From assembly GCA_030524745.1 (NCBI GenBank), contig JAUNGC010000011.1:1-64000 (forward strand): DNA of 64,000 nt. Direction: 5' to 3'. The notes beneath the pieces are model-generated. The model did no database searches. It was not told the DNA's origin and saw only the letters and a program-made list of their open reading frames with translations. Positions 33,271 through 42,070 of the stretch are shown here, in pieces (position 1 is the stretch's first letter; each line of letters opens with the position of its first letter). Made by a program: the position numbers and the translations under genes. The stretch is from Eubacteriales bacterium (GTDB lineage Bacteria > Bacillota > Clostridia > Lachnospirales > Lachnospiraceae).

Positions 33271-34903
33271 AGCCAAAGGGCGGTTCTTTTTGGCGCGGAC
33301 ATGGATCTGCGCGCTGGCAGGAGGTCTTTTCCTGGGCGTGACATATCAGTGGGGCAGGCAGTTGGATACGGCGGGAAATGTGAATTTTACGGCTCCCGCG
33401 ACCTGGATTGGTACATTGGGGATCGCTGTCGTGGCAACGCCGCTTCTGGCATGGGGATTTACGGCGCTGCAAAAAAGGCTGACAGATGGAACAAAGAAGG
33501 AAAAAGAAAATGGGGACGGCAGCTTTTCCCGGCGCGGATGGCTCTTTTTGGCATTGGGGCTGTTCCTTTTCTGGATTCCGGTTTTTCTGGCAGTTTATCC
33601 CGGCTTTTTTGCCTATGACGCCACGGACGAACTGCAGGAAGTGTTGAGCGGCAGCTATGTGACGAGACATCCTCTTCTGCATGTGCTGATTTTGGGGAAG
33701 ACGGTGGCAGGCGTGGAAAGGCTGACCGACAGCTATAATTTCGGGATCGCTGCCTATGTGCTGATACAGATGGCGGCGATGGCGCTTCTTTTGTCCTGGG
33801 TGCTGGAAAGCTTAAAGGAACTTGGAGCCGGAAAGCTTTTGCGCCGGTTTGGCTTTGTGTTTTTTTCGCTGTTTCCGGTCATTCCCATGTATGTGTTGTG
33901 TACCAGTAAGGATATCTGGTATACGGCGGGAATGCTGGCTTTGCTGGTGCTGCTGTGTAAAATGGAAAAGGATAAGGCCGGATTTGACGGCAAAGCGGGA
34001 AAATGGATCGGAATGGGCGCGGCGCTTTTTGTGATGGCGATTTTCCGCAACAACGGTTTTTATGTTTTTCTGGTGATGATTCCGGCGCTGCTTGTTTTAG
34101 CCGGAAAGAAATGTTGGAAAAAAATGGCGGTGACGATCGCGCTCGTGCTGGCCGTTTATTTTGGAACAAACGGCGTTCTGGACGCCGCTTTAAAACCTGT
34201 GAGCACCGATGTGCAGGAAACGCTGACCGTGCCGATTCAGCAGCTTGCGCGGACGTGGAAATACAGTCCGGAACTTTTTTCGCAGGAGGACAGGGAAGCG
34301 CTGTTTGAAATTTTGCCCGAAGAGGTGCTCGCCCGGTATAATCCCAAACTTTCCGATCTGGTGAAAATTGATTTCGGGACGCAGGCTTATCAGGAAAATC
34401 CGGGGCGTTACCGGTCTTTGTGGCTGAAAACCGGTCTGAAAGCGCCGTTTACGTATCTGAACGCCTGGCTGATGACGTCCTATGGTTTCTGGTATCCTTT
34501 TACCGTAATCGACGTTTATAACGGTTCCCGTTATTATACGGAAAGTTCTTATTTCAGTTGTGAAACGGAACCGCCGGGATGGCGGCACAGCTTCTTTGAG
34601 CCGTTGGAAAAGGTATATGAGGAAATTTCCTGGGGCAGCCGGGTTCACCGGATTCCGGTGCTGTCGTGGCTCTTTTCACCCGGTTTTTTGTGCTGGATCT
34701 ATGTGCTGGCCGGGCTGTTTTTTGCTGCGTCGGGCCAATGGAGGAAGCTTTTTGTGCTGGCTCCCGTCTACTTAAACTGGATGACCGTATTGCTGGGGCC
34801 CACCTATCTGGTGCGGTATGTGCTGATCTTCTGGTTTGCGCTGCCGGCGCTTTTGTTTTTAGGTTGTCATCAAAATACAAATGTGCTATACTTCAAAAGA
34901 TAA
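33236..34903 (+). CDS. DUF6020-like polytopic membrane protein
   Basis: 555 residues with about eleven to twelve helices. The segment AVYPGFFAYDATDELQEVL followed by RHPLLHVL is characteristic of the DUF6020 group, GT-C-like proteins in glycan loci. The GTG start lies inside the previous gene with AGGGAG upstream. It likely accepts the polyprenyl-phosphate sugar made by the neighbouring GT2 (inference). Confidence 0.7.
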   Translation: MERRNKTGKQNRAKGRFFLARTWICALAGGLFLGVTYQWGRQLDTAGNVNFTAPATWIGTLGIAVVATPLLAWGFTALQKRLTDGTKKEKENGDGSFSRRGWLFLALGLFLFWIPVFLAVYPGFFAYDATDELQEVLSGSYVTRHPLLHVLILGKTVAGVERLTDSYNFGIAAYVLIQMAAMALLLSWVLESLKELGAGKLLRRFGFVFFSLFPVIPMYVLCTSKDIWYTAGMLALLVLLCKMEKDKAGFDGKAGKWIGMGAALFVMAIFRNNGFYVFLVMIPALLVLAGKKCWKKMAVTIALVLAVYFGTNGVLDAALKPVSTDVQETLTVPIQQLARTWKYSPELFSQEDREALFEILPEEVLARYNPKLSDLVKIDFGTQAYQENPGRYRSLWLKTGLKAPFTYLNAWLMTSYGFWYPFTVIDVYNGSRYYTESSYFSCETEPPGWRHSFFEPLEKVYEEISWGSRVHRIPVLSWLFSPGFLCWIYVLAGLFFAASGQWRKLFVLAPVYLNWMTVLLGPTYLVRYVLIFWFALPALLFLGCHQNTNVLYFKR

Positions 34904-34957
34904 TGTAAAGAGTGGGGCAGTCTGTCCGTTACAGGGCGTTGTCCCGGAAAGGGTTCT

Positions 34958-37450
34958 ATGAACCGCAGAATCAGGACGCAGCATGCAATCGTTTATATCG
35001 TGTTGTTTTATCTGGCCGCAGCAATCCTTTTGCTGGGGCCTGGCGGCGTTTTGAAAAAGGACAGGCTACTTAAGGGAAACGAGCGGATCGTCGGTACGGC
35101 GACCGTGCGCCTGGACCAGCAGATTCAGCAGGTGTTTATCTGCGAAGGAACCTATCTGAAATATCTGGACCTGTATGTCACTTCTCCGGAATCGGCGGGA
35201 AAGAATTACCGCCTGCTGGTTTATGACGAACTAAATCAGCGGCTGATCAATCGGGAGGTCTGTATGCCGGAGACGGAGATTCCGGGCTTTCTGCGGATTC
35301 CTCTGGGGATTGAAACCGTGCCGGGAAGGGCCTATGTGTGGCAGCTTCAGGGGACGGATACGCCCATGGATCTGGCTTTTGAAAACACCGGGGAGACAGG
35401 ACTGGTCGTCTTTGGCAATTATTACATCCTGGAAAACGGCGAGGTGTCGGAGCAGGAGACGCAGAATATCGTCATGCGCCTGACTTATACGGACAGTCCT
35501 TCCGCAAAAAAGATGGCGGCTCTCTATACGGTTTTGATTCTTGGCGCTGCTTTTATCATCGGAACTGCCGGATATATGGGGAGCAAACGGCGAAAACGGA
35601 AAGAAGAAGTGACATTTCAGTGGGTTGCCAGACTGACGGCCGGGCTTGCGCTTTTGGGCGGCACGATTTATCTGATCTATATCACTTTTGTACAGAATGT
35701 ATTTGGCGGAAAAACGGAAGATAAGGTCGTCTATGCGTTGGGAATCGGTGTTGCGGCGCTGTTTTTCGCCTGGGTTATATTTGCAAAGCGGCCGGAGAAA
35801 AAAGAGATACCGCTGGCAGAACTGGTGAAAAAATCCGGGATGGACTGGTTGCAGGCGGCAGCTTTTGCCGGCGTTCTCTGGGGTTGTATTCATTTCATGA
35901 ACGCACAGTACCAGATCTGGCAGGATCTGGCCTATCGGGAAGTGTTGATCTGGTCTTTCCTGGTGCTTTTGACGATGGGAAGCGCAAGACAGGTCTTTCA
36001 TAAAGGAAGCGCGATATGGATCGCTCTGTCCGGCCTTTTGGGGACCGGATATTATATGTTCCAGAAATCGCAGCTTGCGCAGGAGCAGGCGCAGACCCGG
36101 CTTTTGCTTCTTCGGGATGACATTCTGATTGTCATGACGGCGGGGCTTGTAGCGTTGGCTCTGGTGAAAAAAATAAAGCAGAAAAGTTTTGCTTTTGGAA
36201 CGGTGAACCGTCTTTATGCAGGAACGCTTGCAGTTTTTCTGATTTTATTAGTCGCGTTCCGCAATACGAGGGGATGGCCGGTTTATTTGGCGTTGATTTT
36301 CGGTTTGTTTTATCTTTTTTATATCGGATGGGAGAACAGAGAACGGTTGCTTGCAAATTTCTGCGGCGGCGTTATGCTGAATTTTGCGCTGGCCTGTGTG
36401 TTTGCGCTGGCGCGAAGACCGTTTCGCGCATGGGTTTATTCCCGCTATAATTTTGTTTTCCATACCGTTACCATTACTGCGACGTATCTGACGCTTGTCG
36501 TCTGCGCGCTGACCGTGCGTCTGCTTTGGAAACTGAAGGAAGGGAAGAGGCTGACGGATTTATGGGGGACGGCGCTTCTCTACGGATTATCGGTGTCCTT
36601 TTTGTTTCTGACGCTGTCCCGCACCGGATATTTGGCGGTGATCGTGATGACGGCGGTGATGGCGCCCTTTGTGACGCTCGTCTGCGGGCGTCAGGGGTTT
36701 GGCGCTCTCCTGAAGAATCTGATCTGTATGGCGGCGGCGGTCCTTTTGTGTCTGCCGGCGGCTTACACCGGCGTGCGCATTCTGCCGGCCATTTATAATG
36801 ACCCCTATATTTTTGAAGTGGAGGAATCAGGGGCTGCAATTCACCGGGACGATCCGAAGGATTCCACCGGGTATATGTCGGTATCTTACTTTAAGTATGT
36901 AATGGAAAATAAGCTGTTTGCGGCGGCGGTCTCTGACCGGGAGAAATTGGAGCAGTTTATGCTTTGCTTCAACGATGGCCTTTTTGTCAGAAGCGGCGGC
37001 GTGTTGCTGGCTTCTAATGAGGATTTGGGACTGCAAGAGGATTTTTCCAATGGCCGTTTTGAAATATTCCAATGCTATATCAAAGAATGGAATCTGACGG
37101 GTCACGATGAAATGGGCGTGACGCTTCCGGACGGCTCTGTCAGCGTGCATGCGCATAATACCTATTTGCAGGTTATTCATGACCACGGGCTTATCACCGG
37201 CATAGCATATCTTGTGTTTGGCCTCGTCAGCGCGTGCATGATGTTTGTGTTTGCAATAAGGAAATCCCGGGAAAATGCATATGCGGCGCTGCCCCTTGCA
37301 ATTTTTATCGGTTTTGCCATAGCCAGCCTGGTGGAGTGGCTGTTTCATCCCTGTAATCCGCTGGGATACTCCACGATGGTGATTTTTGCGCCTCTTCTGT
37401 GCTTTTTACCGGGTGAGGGCGAGGATGCAAAAAAGAAACAGTCTGTTTAA
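34958..37450 (+). CDS. O-antigen ligase/polymerase-like protein with extra N-terminal domain
   Basis: 830 residues. One N-terminal helix, an extracytoplasmic beta-rich domain at about 35-175, then about twelve helices. The C-terminal loop VHAHNTYLQVIHDHGLITGIAYLVFGL is the Wzy/WaaL signature with the HxHN histidine region. It may polymerise or ligate the lipid-linked glycan outside. Larger than standard Wzy proteins (about 400-450), mainly because of the N-terminal domain. GGAAAGG precedes the ATG. Confidence 0.8.
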   Translation: MNRRIRTQHAIVYIVLFYLAAAILLLGPGGVLKKDRLLKGNERIVGTATVRLDQQIQQVFICEGTYLKYLDLYVTSPESAGKNYRLLVYDELNQRLINREVCMPETEIPGFLRIPLGIETVPGRAYVWQLQGTDTPMDLAFENTGETGLVVFGNYYILENGEVSEQETQNIVMRLTYTDSPSAKKMAALYTVLILGAAFIIGTAGYMGSKRRKRKEEVTFQWVARLTAGLALLGGTIYLIYITFVQNVFGGKTEDKVVYALGIGVAALFFAWVIFAKRPEKKEIPLAELVKKSGMDWLQAAAFAGVLWGCIHFMNAQYQIWQDLAYREVLIWSFLVLLTMGSARQVFHKGSAIWIALSGLLGTGYYMFQKSQLAQEQAQTRLLLLRDDILIVMTAGLVALALVKKIKQKSFAFGTVNRLYAGTLAVFLILLVAFRNTRGWPVYLALIFGLFYLFYIGWENRERLLANFCGGVMLNFALACVFALARRPFRAWVYSRYNFVFHTVTITATYLTLVVCALTVRLLWKLKEGKRLTDLWGTALLYGLSVSFLFLTLSRTGYLAVIVMTAVMAPFVTLVCGRQGFGALLKNLICMAAAVLLCLPAAYTGVRILPAIYNDPYIFEVEESGAAIHRDDPKDSTGYMSVSYFKYVMENKLFAAAVSDREKLEQFMLCFNDGLFVRSGGVLLASNEDLGLQEDFSNGRFEIFQCYIKEWNLTGHDEMGVTLPDGSVSVHAHNTYLQVIHDHGLITGIAYLVFGLVSACMMFVFAIRKSRENAYAALPLAIFIGFAIASLVEWLFHPCNPLGYSTMVIFAPLLCFLPGEGEDAKKKQSV

Positions 37451-37498
37451 CGGCTGTAAGAAACGTTAAAAATACGAAGAAAGCGAATAGACCACGAA

Positions 37499-39370
37499 AT
37501 GAAAGAGGACAAGAAGAAAAGATTTAATTATCAATTATTGTATCGGAGAACGGCTTTGATCGTCTATGACGTCATCAGCGTGATTGCGGCCAGTTTCCTG
37601 GCGGTTCTGATCCGCTACGATTTTAAAATGGGCGAAGTGATGCCGGAATTTCTGGTTGCCATCCGGAATTACCTGGGAATCAATATTTTATTGACGCTTC
37701 TTATTTTCTATTTTTTCAGGCTTTATCACAGCCTGTGGGCTTTTGCGGGGGAAACGGAACTGCAGAATCTTGTGATGGCCTGCCTGGTGGCCAGCGTTGT
37801 GACCGGAATCGGAATTAATTTCTTTAAAGTTTCGACAAAGGCGGTGCCGGACAGTTATTATTTCACCTATTTTTTCTTCCTTCTTATGTGTGTGTTTGCC
37901 AGCCGTTTTTCCTATCGCTTTCTGCGCAGCAGAAAGCATAAGATGCAGAACCGGAAAAACAGCATTTCGGTCATGATTATCGGCGCGGGAGATGCCGGCA
38001 ATACGATTATTAAGGAAATTGTAAGCAGTAACTTTTCTACCATGGTCATTCGCTGCATTATAGATGACGACAGAAATAAGTGGGGACGTTTTATTCAGGG
38101 CATCAAAGTGGTAGGCGGCAGGGAGAAAATTATCGAGTCTGCGGATCTGTACGGAATTGATGAAATTTTCCTGGCGATTCCTTCCGCTTCCCCGACCCAG
38201 ATCAGGGAAATTCTGGAAATCTGTAAAGAAACAAACTGTAAGCTGCGTTCGCTGCCGGGGCTTTATCAGCTTGTAAACGGGGAAGTGAATGTGAGCAAGC
38301 TGCGGGATGTGGAGGTGGAAGATCTGCTGGGGCGCGAGCCGATTCGCGTGGACCTGGATTCCATTCTCGGCTATGTGCAGAACAAAGTGGTGCTTGTGAC
38401 GGGCGGCGGCGGTTCTATCGGCAGCGAGTTGTGCAGGCAGGTGGCGACGCATAAGCCGAAGCAGTTGATTCTCTTTGATATTTATGAAAATAGTGCGTAC
38501 GATATACAGCAGGAGTTAAAGGAAAAGTATCCGGAACTGAATCTTGTGGTGCTCATCGGCAGTGTCCGCAACACGAACCGGATCAATTCGGTTTTTGAAA
38601 AATATCATCCGGATATCGTTTACCATGCGGCGGCTCATAAACATGTGCCGTTGATGGAGGACAGCCCGAACGAAGCGGTGAAAAACAACGTTTTCGGTAC
38701 CTGGAAGACCGCCATGGCGGCAGCGCAGAACAACACGAAAAAGTTCGTTATGATTTCCACGGATAAGGCTGTCAATCCCACCAACATCATGGGCGCCAGC
38801 AAGCGGATCTGTGAGATGATCGTTCAGACTTTCAACCGTCATTATGATACGGAATTTGTGGCGGTGCGTTTCGGCAACGTTCTGGGCAGCAACGGGAGCG
38901 TGATTCCGCTGTTCAAGAAGCAGATCGCTGCTGGAGGTCCCGTGACCGTCACCCATCCGGATATCATCCGGTATTTCATGACGATTCCGGAGGCGGTTTC
39001 CCTGGTGCTGCAGGCCGGTGCCTACGCCAAGGGCGGCGAAATTTTTGTGCTGGATATGGGAGAGCCGGTGAAAATTCTGGATCTGGCCAAAAACCTGATC
39101 CGCCTGTCCGGTTATAAGGTGGACGAGGATATCAAAATCGTATTTACAGGACTGCGCCCCGGTGAAAAACTCTATGAAGAACTTCTGATGAAAGAAGAGG
39201 GACTGCAGGATACGGATAATAAGCTGATTCATATCGGAAGGCCGATTGAACTGGACGAGAGAAAGTTTTTTGTCCAGTTAAAAAATCTGGAAGAGGCTTC
39301 TAAAAATGAATGCAATGATATCAGGCCGATGATTCAGGAGATCGTGCCGACCTACCACTATAAACGGTAG
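37499..39370 (+). CDS. UDP-GlcNAc 4,6-dehydratase, PglF/EpsC-like, membrane-anchored
   Basis: 623 residues. Four N-terminal helices (about 15-120), a CoA-binding-like Rossmann domain (IIGAGDAGNT, about 160), then a catalytic SDR domain (VTGGGGSIGSELCRQ, about 300; STDKAVNPTNIMGASKR, about 425). Methionine replaces the usual tyrosine before GASK, as is normal in PglF-type retaining dehydratases. Produces UDP-4-keto-6-deoxy-GlcNAc for bacillosamine-type sugars. No strong ribosome site precedes the ATG. Confidence 0.9.
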   Translation: MKEDKKKRFNYQLLYRRTALIVYDVISVIAASFLAVLIRYDFKMGEVMPEFLVAIRNYLGINILLTLLIFYFFRLYHSLWAFAGETELQNLVMACLVASVVTGIGINFFKVSTKAVPDSYYFTYFFFLLMCVFASRFSYRFLRSRKHKMQNRKNSISVMIIGAGDAGNTIIKEIVSSNFSTMVIRCIIDDDRNKWGRFIQGIKVVGGREKIIESADLYGIDEIFLAIPSASPTQIREILEICKETNCKLRSLPGLYQLVNGEVNVSKLRDVEVEDLLGREPIRVDLDSILGYVQNKVVLVTGGGGSIGSELCRQVATHKPKQLILFDIYENSAYDIQQELKEKYPELNLVVLIGSVRNTNRINSVFEKYHPDIVYHAAAHKHVPLMEDSPNEAVKNNVFGTWKTAMAAAQNNTKKFVMISTDKAVNPTNIMGASKRICEMIVQTFNRHYDTEFVAVRFGNVLGSNGSVIPLFKKQIAAGGPVTVTHPDIIRYFMTIPEAVSLVLQAGAYAKGGEIFVLDMGEPVKILDLAKNLIRLSGYKVDEDIKIVFTGLRPGEKLYEELLMKEEGLQDTDNKLIHIGRPIELDERKFFVQLKNLEEASKNECNDIRPMIQEIVPTYHYKR

Positions 39371-39446
39371 GCGGGCGGGATTTTACAGGACGCGTCCCGG
39401 CGCGGCATGCGTTGCGCAGGGACGCTGGCTGTGAAATTCCGCCTGC
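39371..39446 (+). other. 76-nt hairpin after the PglF-like gene
   Basis: 39371-39388 pairs with 39429-39446 over 18 positions; all three imperfect ones are G-U wobbles in the plus-strand RNA. Inner stem CGTCCC/GGGACG. No U-run follows, so it is not a classical terminator. The right arm contains GTGAAATTCC, also seen in the complement of the long-hairpin core. Confidence 0.55.
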
Positions 39447-39504
39447 GGCAGAAGGGATTTGATGCGGCCGGGGAGAAAAGGGCAGGCGGCAGGGAGGAAA
39501 GTGT

Positions 39505-39900
39505 ATGATGAAGATTCATCATATTGGGTATTTGGTGAAGAAGATAAAGAAGGCGCAGGACGCGTTCGAGGCGTTAGGGTATGTGGCTGAGGGAAGCGTA
39601 GTGCATGATGAGATCCGGAAGGTGGATATTCTTTTTCTGGAAAAGGATGGTTACCGGGTGGAGTTGGTCAGCCCTTATGCGGCGGATTCCGTTGTGGCGG
39701 GACTGATCAAAACTTATAAAAATTCGCCTTATCATATCTGCTATGAGGCGGAAGATTTTGCGGCGGATATCGCCTGGCTGGAAGGAAACGGGTATATCAG
39801 AATGGATGAACCGACGGCTGCGCCTGCCATTGAAGGCCGGAAGGTGACCTTTTTTATGAATCCGGCGCTTGGAATGATTGAATTATTAGAAGGAAAATAA
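39505..39900 (+). CDS. VOC (glyoxalase/methylmalonyl-CoA epimerase-like) family protein
   Basis: 131 residues, two beta-alpha-beta-beta-beta modules. KIHHIGYLVKKI (metal-site H near residue 5), VELVSP, YHICYEAED (H near 76) and MIELLEG (final E) give the usual H/E/H/E metal set. These proteins often lie in secondary-metabolite and glycan loci; the reaction is unknown. GGAGG lies 8 nt upstream. Confidence 0.8.
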   Translation: MMKIHHIGYLVKKIKKAQDAFEALGYVAEGSVVHDEIRKVDILFLEKDGYRVELVSPYAADSVVAGLIKTYKNSPYHICYEAEDFAADIAWLEGNGYIRMDEPTAAPAIEGRKVTFFMNPALGMIELLEGK

Positions 39901-39937
39901 GCCGGAAAGCTTTGCAAGAGGCAATTTGGGTGGTAAA

Positions 39938-40145
39938 ATGAGGAAGACCGTGGAACAGACAGGAATTAAACCGCAGGTAATAGAAGAAATGCGGGCGATC
40001 GCCCGGAAATATGACGCGTATCTATGACGGAGCGGCTGCCCGGAGACTGGTCCGGACGATTCCGGAAAGCTATATTCCTGCATTTTTGCATATGCAGGAA
40101 GGAATTTTACAATATTATAAGCAAGAGGAAGTAGAACAGATTTAA
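39938..40145 (+). pseudogene. Remnant of a small protein, frameshifted
   Basis: ATG 39938 opens a 28-codon frame ending ...IEEMRAIARKYDAYL before TGA. Another frame from about 40018 reads YDGAAARRLVRTIPESYIPAFLHMQEGILQ and ends at TAA 40145. The first piece resembles the N-terminus of minimal nucleotidyltransferases (RAIARKYD); the second looks like a real C-terminus. Together they suggest a deletion and frameshift in one gene. Low certainty. Confidence 0.4.
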
Positions 40146-40206
40146 GCAGGCCTGCGCATAGACCGCACAGACCATATGAGAATGGAAAGGCAGGTTTTCA
40201 TAGATT

Positions 40207-41337
40207 ATGGAAAGAAAGAGGATTTACCTGTCGTCTCCCACGATGCATGGGGATGAACAAAGAATGGTACAGGAGGCGTTCGATACGAACTGGATCTCGC
40301 CCCTTGGGCCGAACGTGAACGGGTTTGAGAAGGAGATGGCGGATTATGTCGGCTGCGGTTATGCCGCTGCGCTCTCTTCGGGAACGGCCGCATTGCATCT
40401 GGCGACAATATTGGCCGGCGTAAAAGAGGGCGATATTGTCTTTGCACAGTCCTTTACGTTTTCAGCGAGCGTAAATCCGGCCTGCTATGAAAAAGCAATT
40501 CCGGTCTTTATCGATTCGGAAAAAGATACCTGGAATATGGACCCCGAAGCGCTGAAACGCGCTTTTGAAAAGTATCCCCATCCGGCTGCGGTTATCGCGG
40601 TACATTTGTACGGAACGCCGGCCAAGATAGATGAGATCAGGGCGATCTGTGAAAAACATCAGGTCCCGCTGATTGAAGACGCCGCGGAGTCTCTGGGCAG
40701 CACCTTTAAAGGGCAGATGACGGGAACTTTCGGAGATTTTGGCGTTTATTCCTTTAACGGCAATAAAATTATCACTACTTCCGGCGGCGGCATGCTGGTA
40801 TCAGAGAACGAGACGGCGATTGCGCGGGCGCGTTTTCTGTCAACCCAGGCCCGGGATCCGGAAAAGTATTATCAGCATTCCACCATTGGCTATAACTACC
40901 GGATGTCCAATGTGGTGGCGGGAATCGGACGCGGCCAGCTTTTGCATCTGGAAGAGCATAAGGCCATAAAACAGAAAATTTACCGGCAATATGAAGCGGC
41001 GTTTGCCGATATTCCGGAAATAAAAATGAATCCTATGAATCCTGACGGGGATGCCAATAACTGGCTTTCCTGCATTACGATAGCGCCGGATTGCGATGTG
41101 ACGCCTGCAAAAATCATGGACGCACTGGCGGAATACAATATTGAGTCCAGATTTATCTGGAAACCGATGCACTTGCAGCCTGTATTTGCAAATTGTGACT
41201 TTATTCAGGTAAAAGAGGGAATCAGCGTTTCGGAAGATATCTTTAACAGAGGTTTGTGTCTTTCCAGCGATATTAAAAATACGGCGGAAGATATGGAACT
41301 GATTATTTCCATTATCCGCAGACAATTTGGAAGATAA
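40207..41337 (+). CDS. DegT-family sugar aminotransferase, PglE/EpsN-like
   Basis: 376 residues, PLP fold-type I. RIYLSSPTMHGDEQRMVQEAFDTNWISPLGPNVNGFE is characteristic of EpsN/PglE; the PLP lysine is in YSFNGNKIITTSGGGML near 187. Makes UDP-4-amino-4,6-dideoxy-GlcNAc from the product of the PglF-like enzyme. It is followed by the PglC-like phosphosugar transferase; a PglD/EpsM hexapeptide acetyltransferase is missing from the window. Confidence 0.88.
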   Translation: MERKRIYLSSPTMHGDEQRMVQEAFDTNWISPLGPNVNGFEKEMADYVGCGYAAALSSGTAALHLATILAGVKEGDIVFAQSFTFSASVNPACYEKAIPVFIDSEKDTWNMDPEALKRAFEKYPHPAAVIAVHLYGTPAKIDEIRAICEKHQVPLIEDAAESLGSTFKGQMTGTFGDFGVYSFNGNKIITTSGGGMLVSENETAIARARFLSTQARDPEKYYQHSTIGYNYRMSNVVAGIGRGQLLHLEEHKAIKQKIYRQYEAAFADIPEIKMNPMNPDGDANNWLSCITIAPDCDVTPAKIMDALAEYNIESRFIWKPMHLQPVFANCDFIQVKEGISVSEDIFNRGLCLSSDIKNTAEDMELIISIIRRQFGR

Positions 41338-41389
41338 CAGAAAACGTGCTGCGTGAGTTTTGCGTTGTCATGGATGAGGAGAAAGCCCC

Positions 41390-42034
41390 ATGTATAAGAA
41401 GTACATCAAACGGTTTCTGGATATTGTATTATCTCTGTGTATTCTGATTGTGCTGAGTCCGCTTTTGTTGGTATTGGCCGTTTTCGTGCGCGTGAAACTG
41501 GGCAGTCCGGTATTATTCCGGCAAAAGCGTCCCGGTCTGGGGGAAAGGATATTTACGTTATATAAATTCCGCACGATGACCGATGCGCGGGACGAAAACG
41601 GCGATCTGCTGCCGGATAAGGAGCGCCTGACTTCCTTTGGAAAGTTTCTGCGCGCCACAAGTCTGGACGAGCTTCCGGAATTTTTCAATATATTGAAAGG
41701 CGATATGAGTTTTATCGGTCCCAGACCGTTATTGGTGAGTTATTTGCCTTATTATACGGAAGAGGAGTCGCTGCGGCATACGGTCCGGCCCGGTCTGACG
41801 GGGCTGGCGCAGGTGAGCGGCCGGAATTTTCTGGATTGGGACAAAAGGCTTGAAAAAGATGTGGAATATGTGAAGGGTCTTTCCTTTGGAATGGATATGA
41901 AGGTGCTTTTTCTGACCGTGAAGGTGGTTTTTGCAAAGTCGGATGTGGCGGAGGATACGAACCAGGCGGAAGGAAATTTTGCGCAGATCCGTAAAGAACG
42001 GCTGGAACGGACCGGAAACTTAAAGACGCTGTAA
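41390..42034 (+). CDS. Undecaprenyl-phosphate phosphosugar transferase, PglC/EpsL-like
   Basis: 214 residues, monotopic phosphoglycosyl transferase. N-terminal re-entrant helix (RFLDIVLSLCILIVLSPLLL), then KRPGLGERIFTLYKFRTM, TSLDELPEFFNILKGDMSFIGPRPL (catalytic D-E pair) and RPGLTGLAQVSGR. It transfers the first phosphosugar, probably diacetylbacillosamine or a relative, to undecaprenyl phosphate. GAGGAG precedes the ATG. Confidence 0.93.
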   Translation: MYKKYIKRFLDIVLSLCILIVLSPLLLVLAVFVRVKLGSPVLFRQKRPGLGERIFTLYKFRTMTDARDENGDLLPDKERLTSFGKFLRATSLDELPEFFNILKGDMSFIGPRPLLVSYLPYYTEEESLRHTVRPGLTGLAQVSGRNFLDWDKRLEKDVEYVKGLSFGMDMKVLFLTVKVVFAKSDVAEDTNQAEGNFAQIRKERLERTGNLKTL

Positions 42035-42070
42035 TGGTCCGGCCGCAGGCTGGACTGCGAGGAGGAAGTT

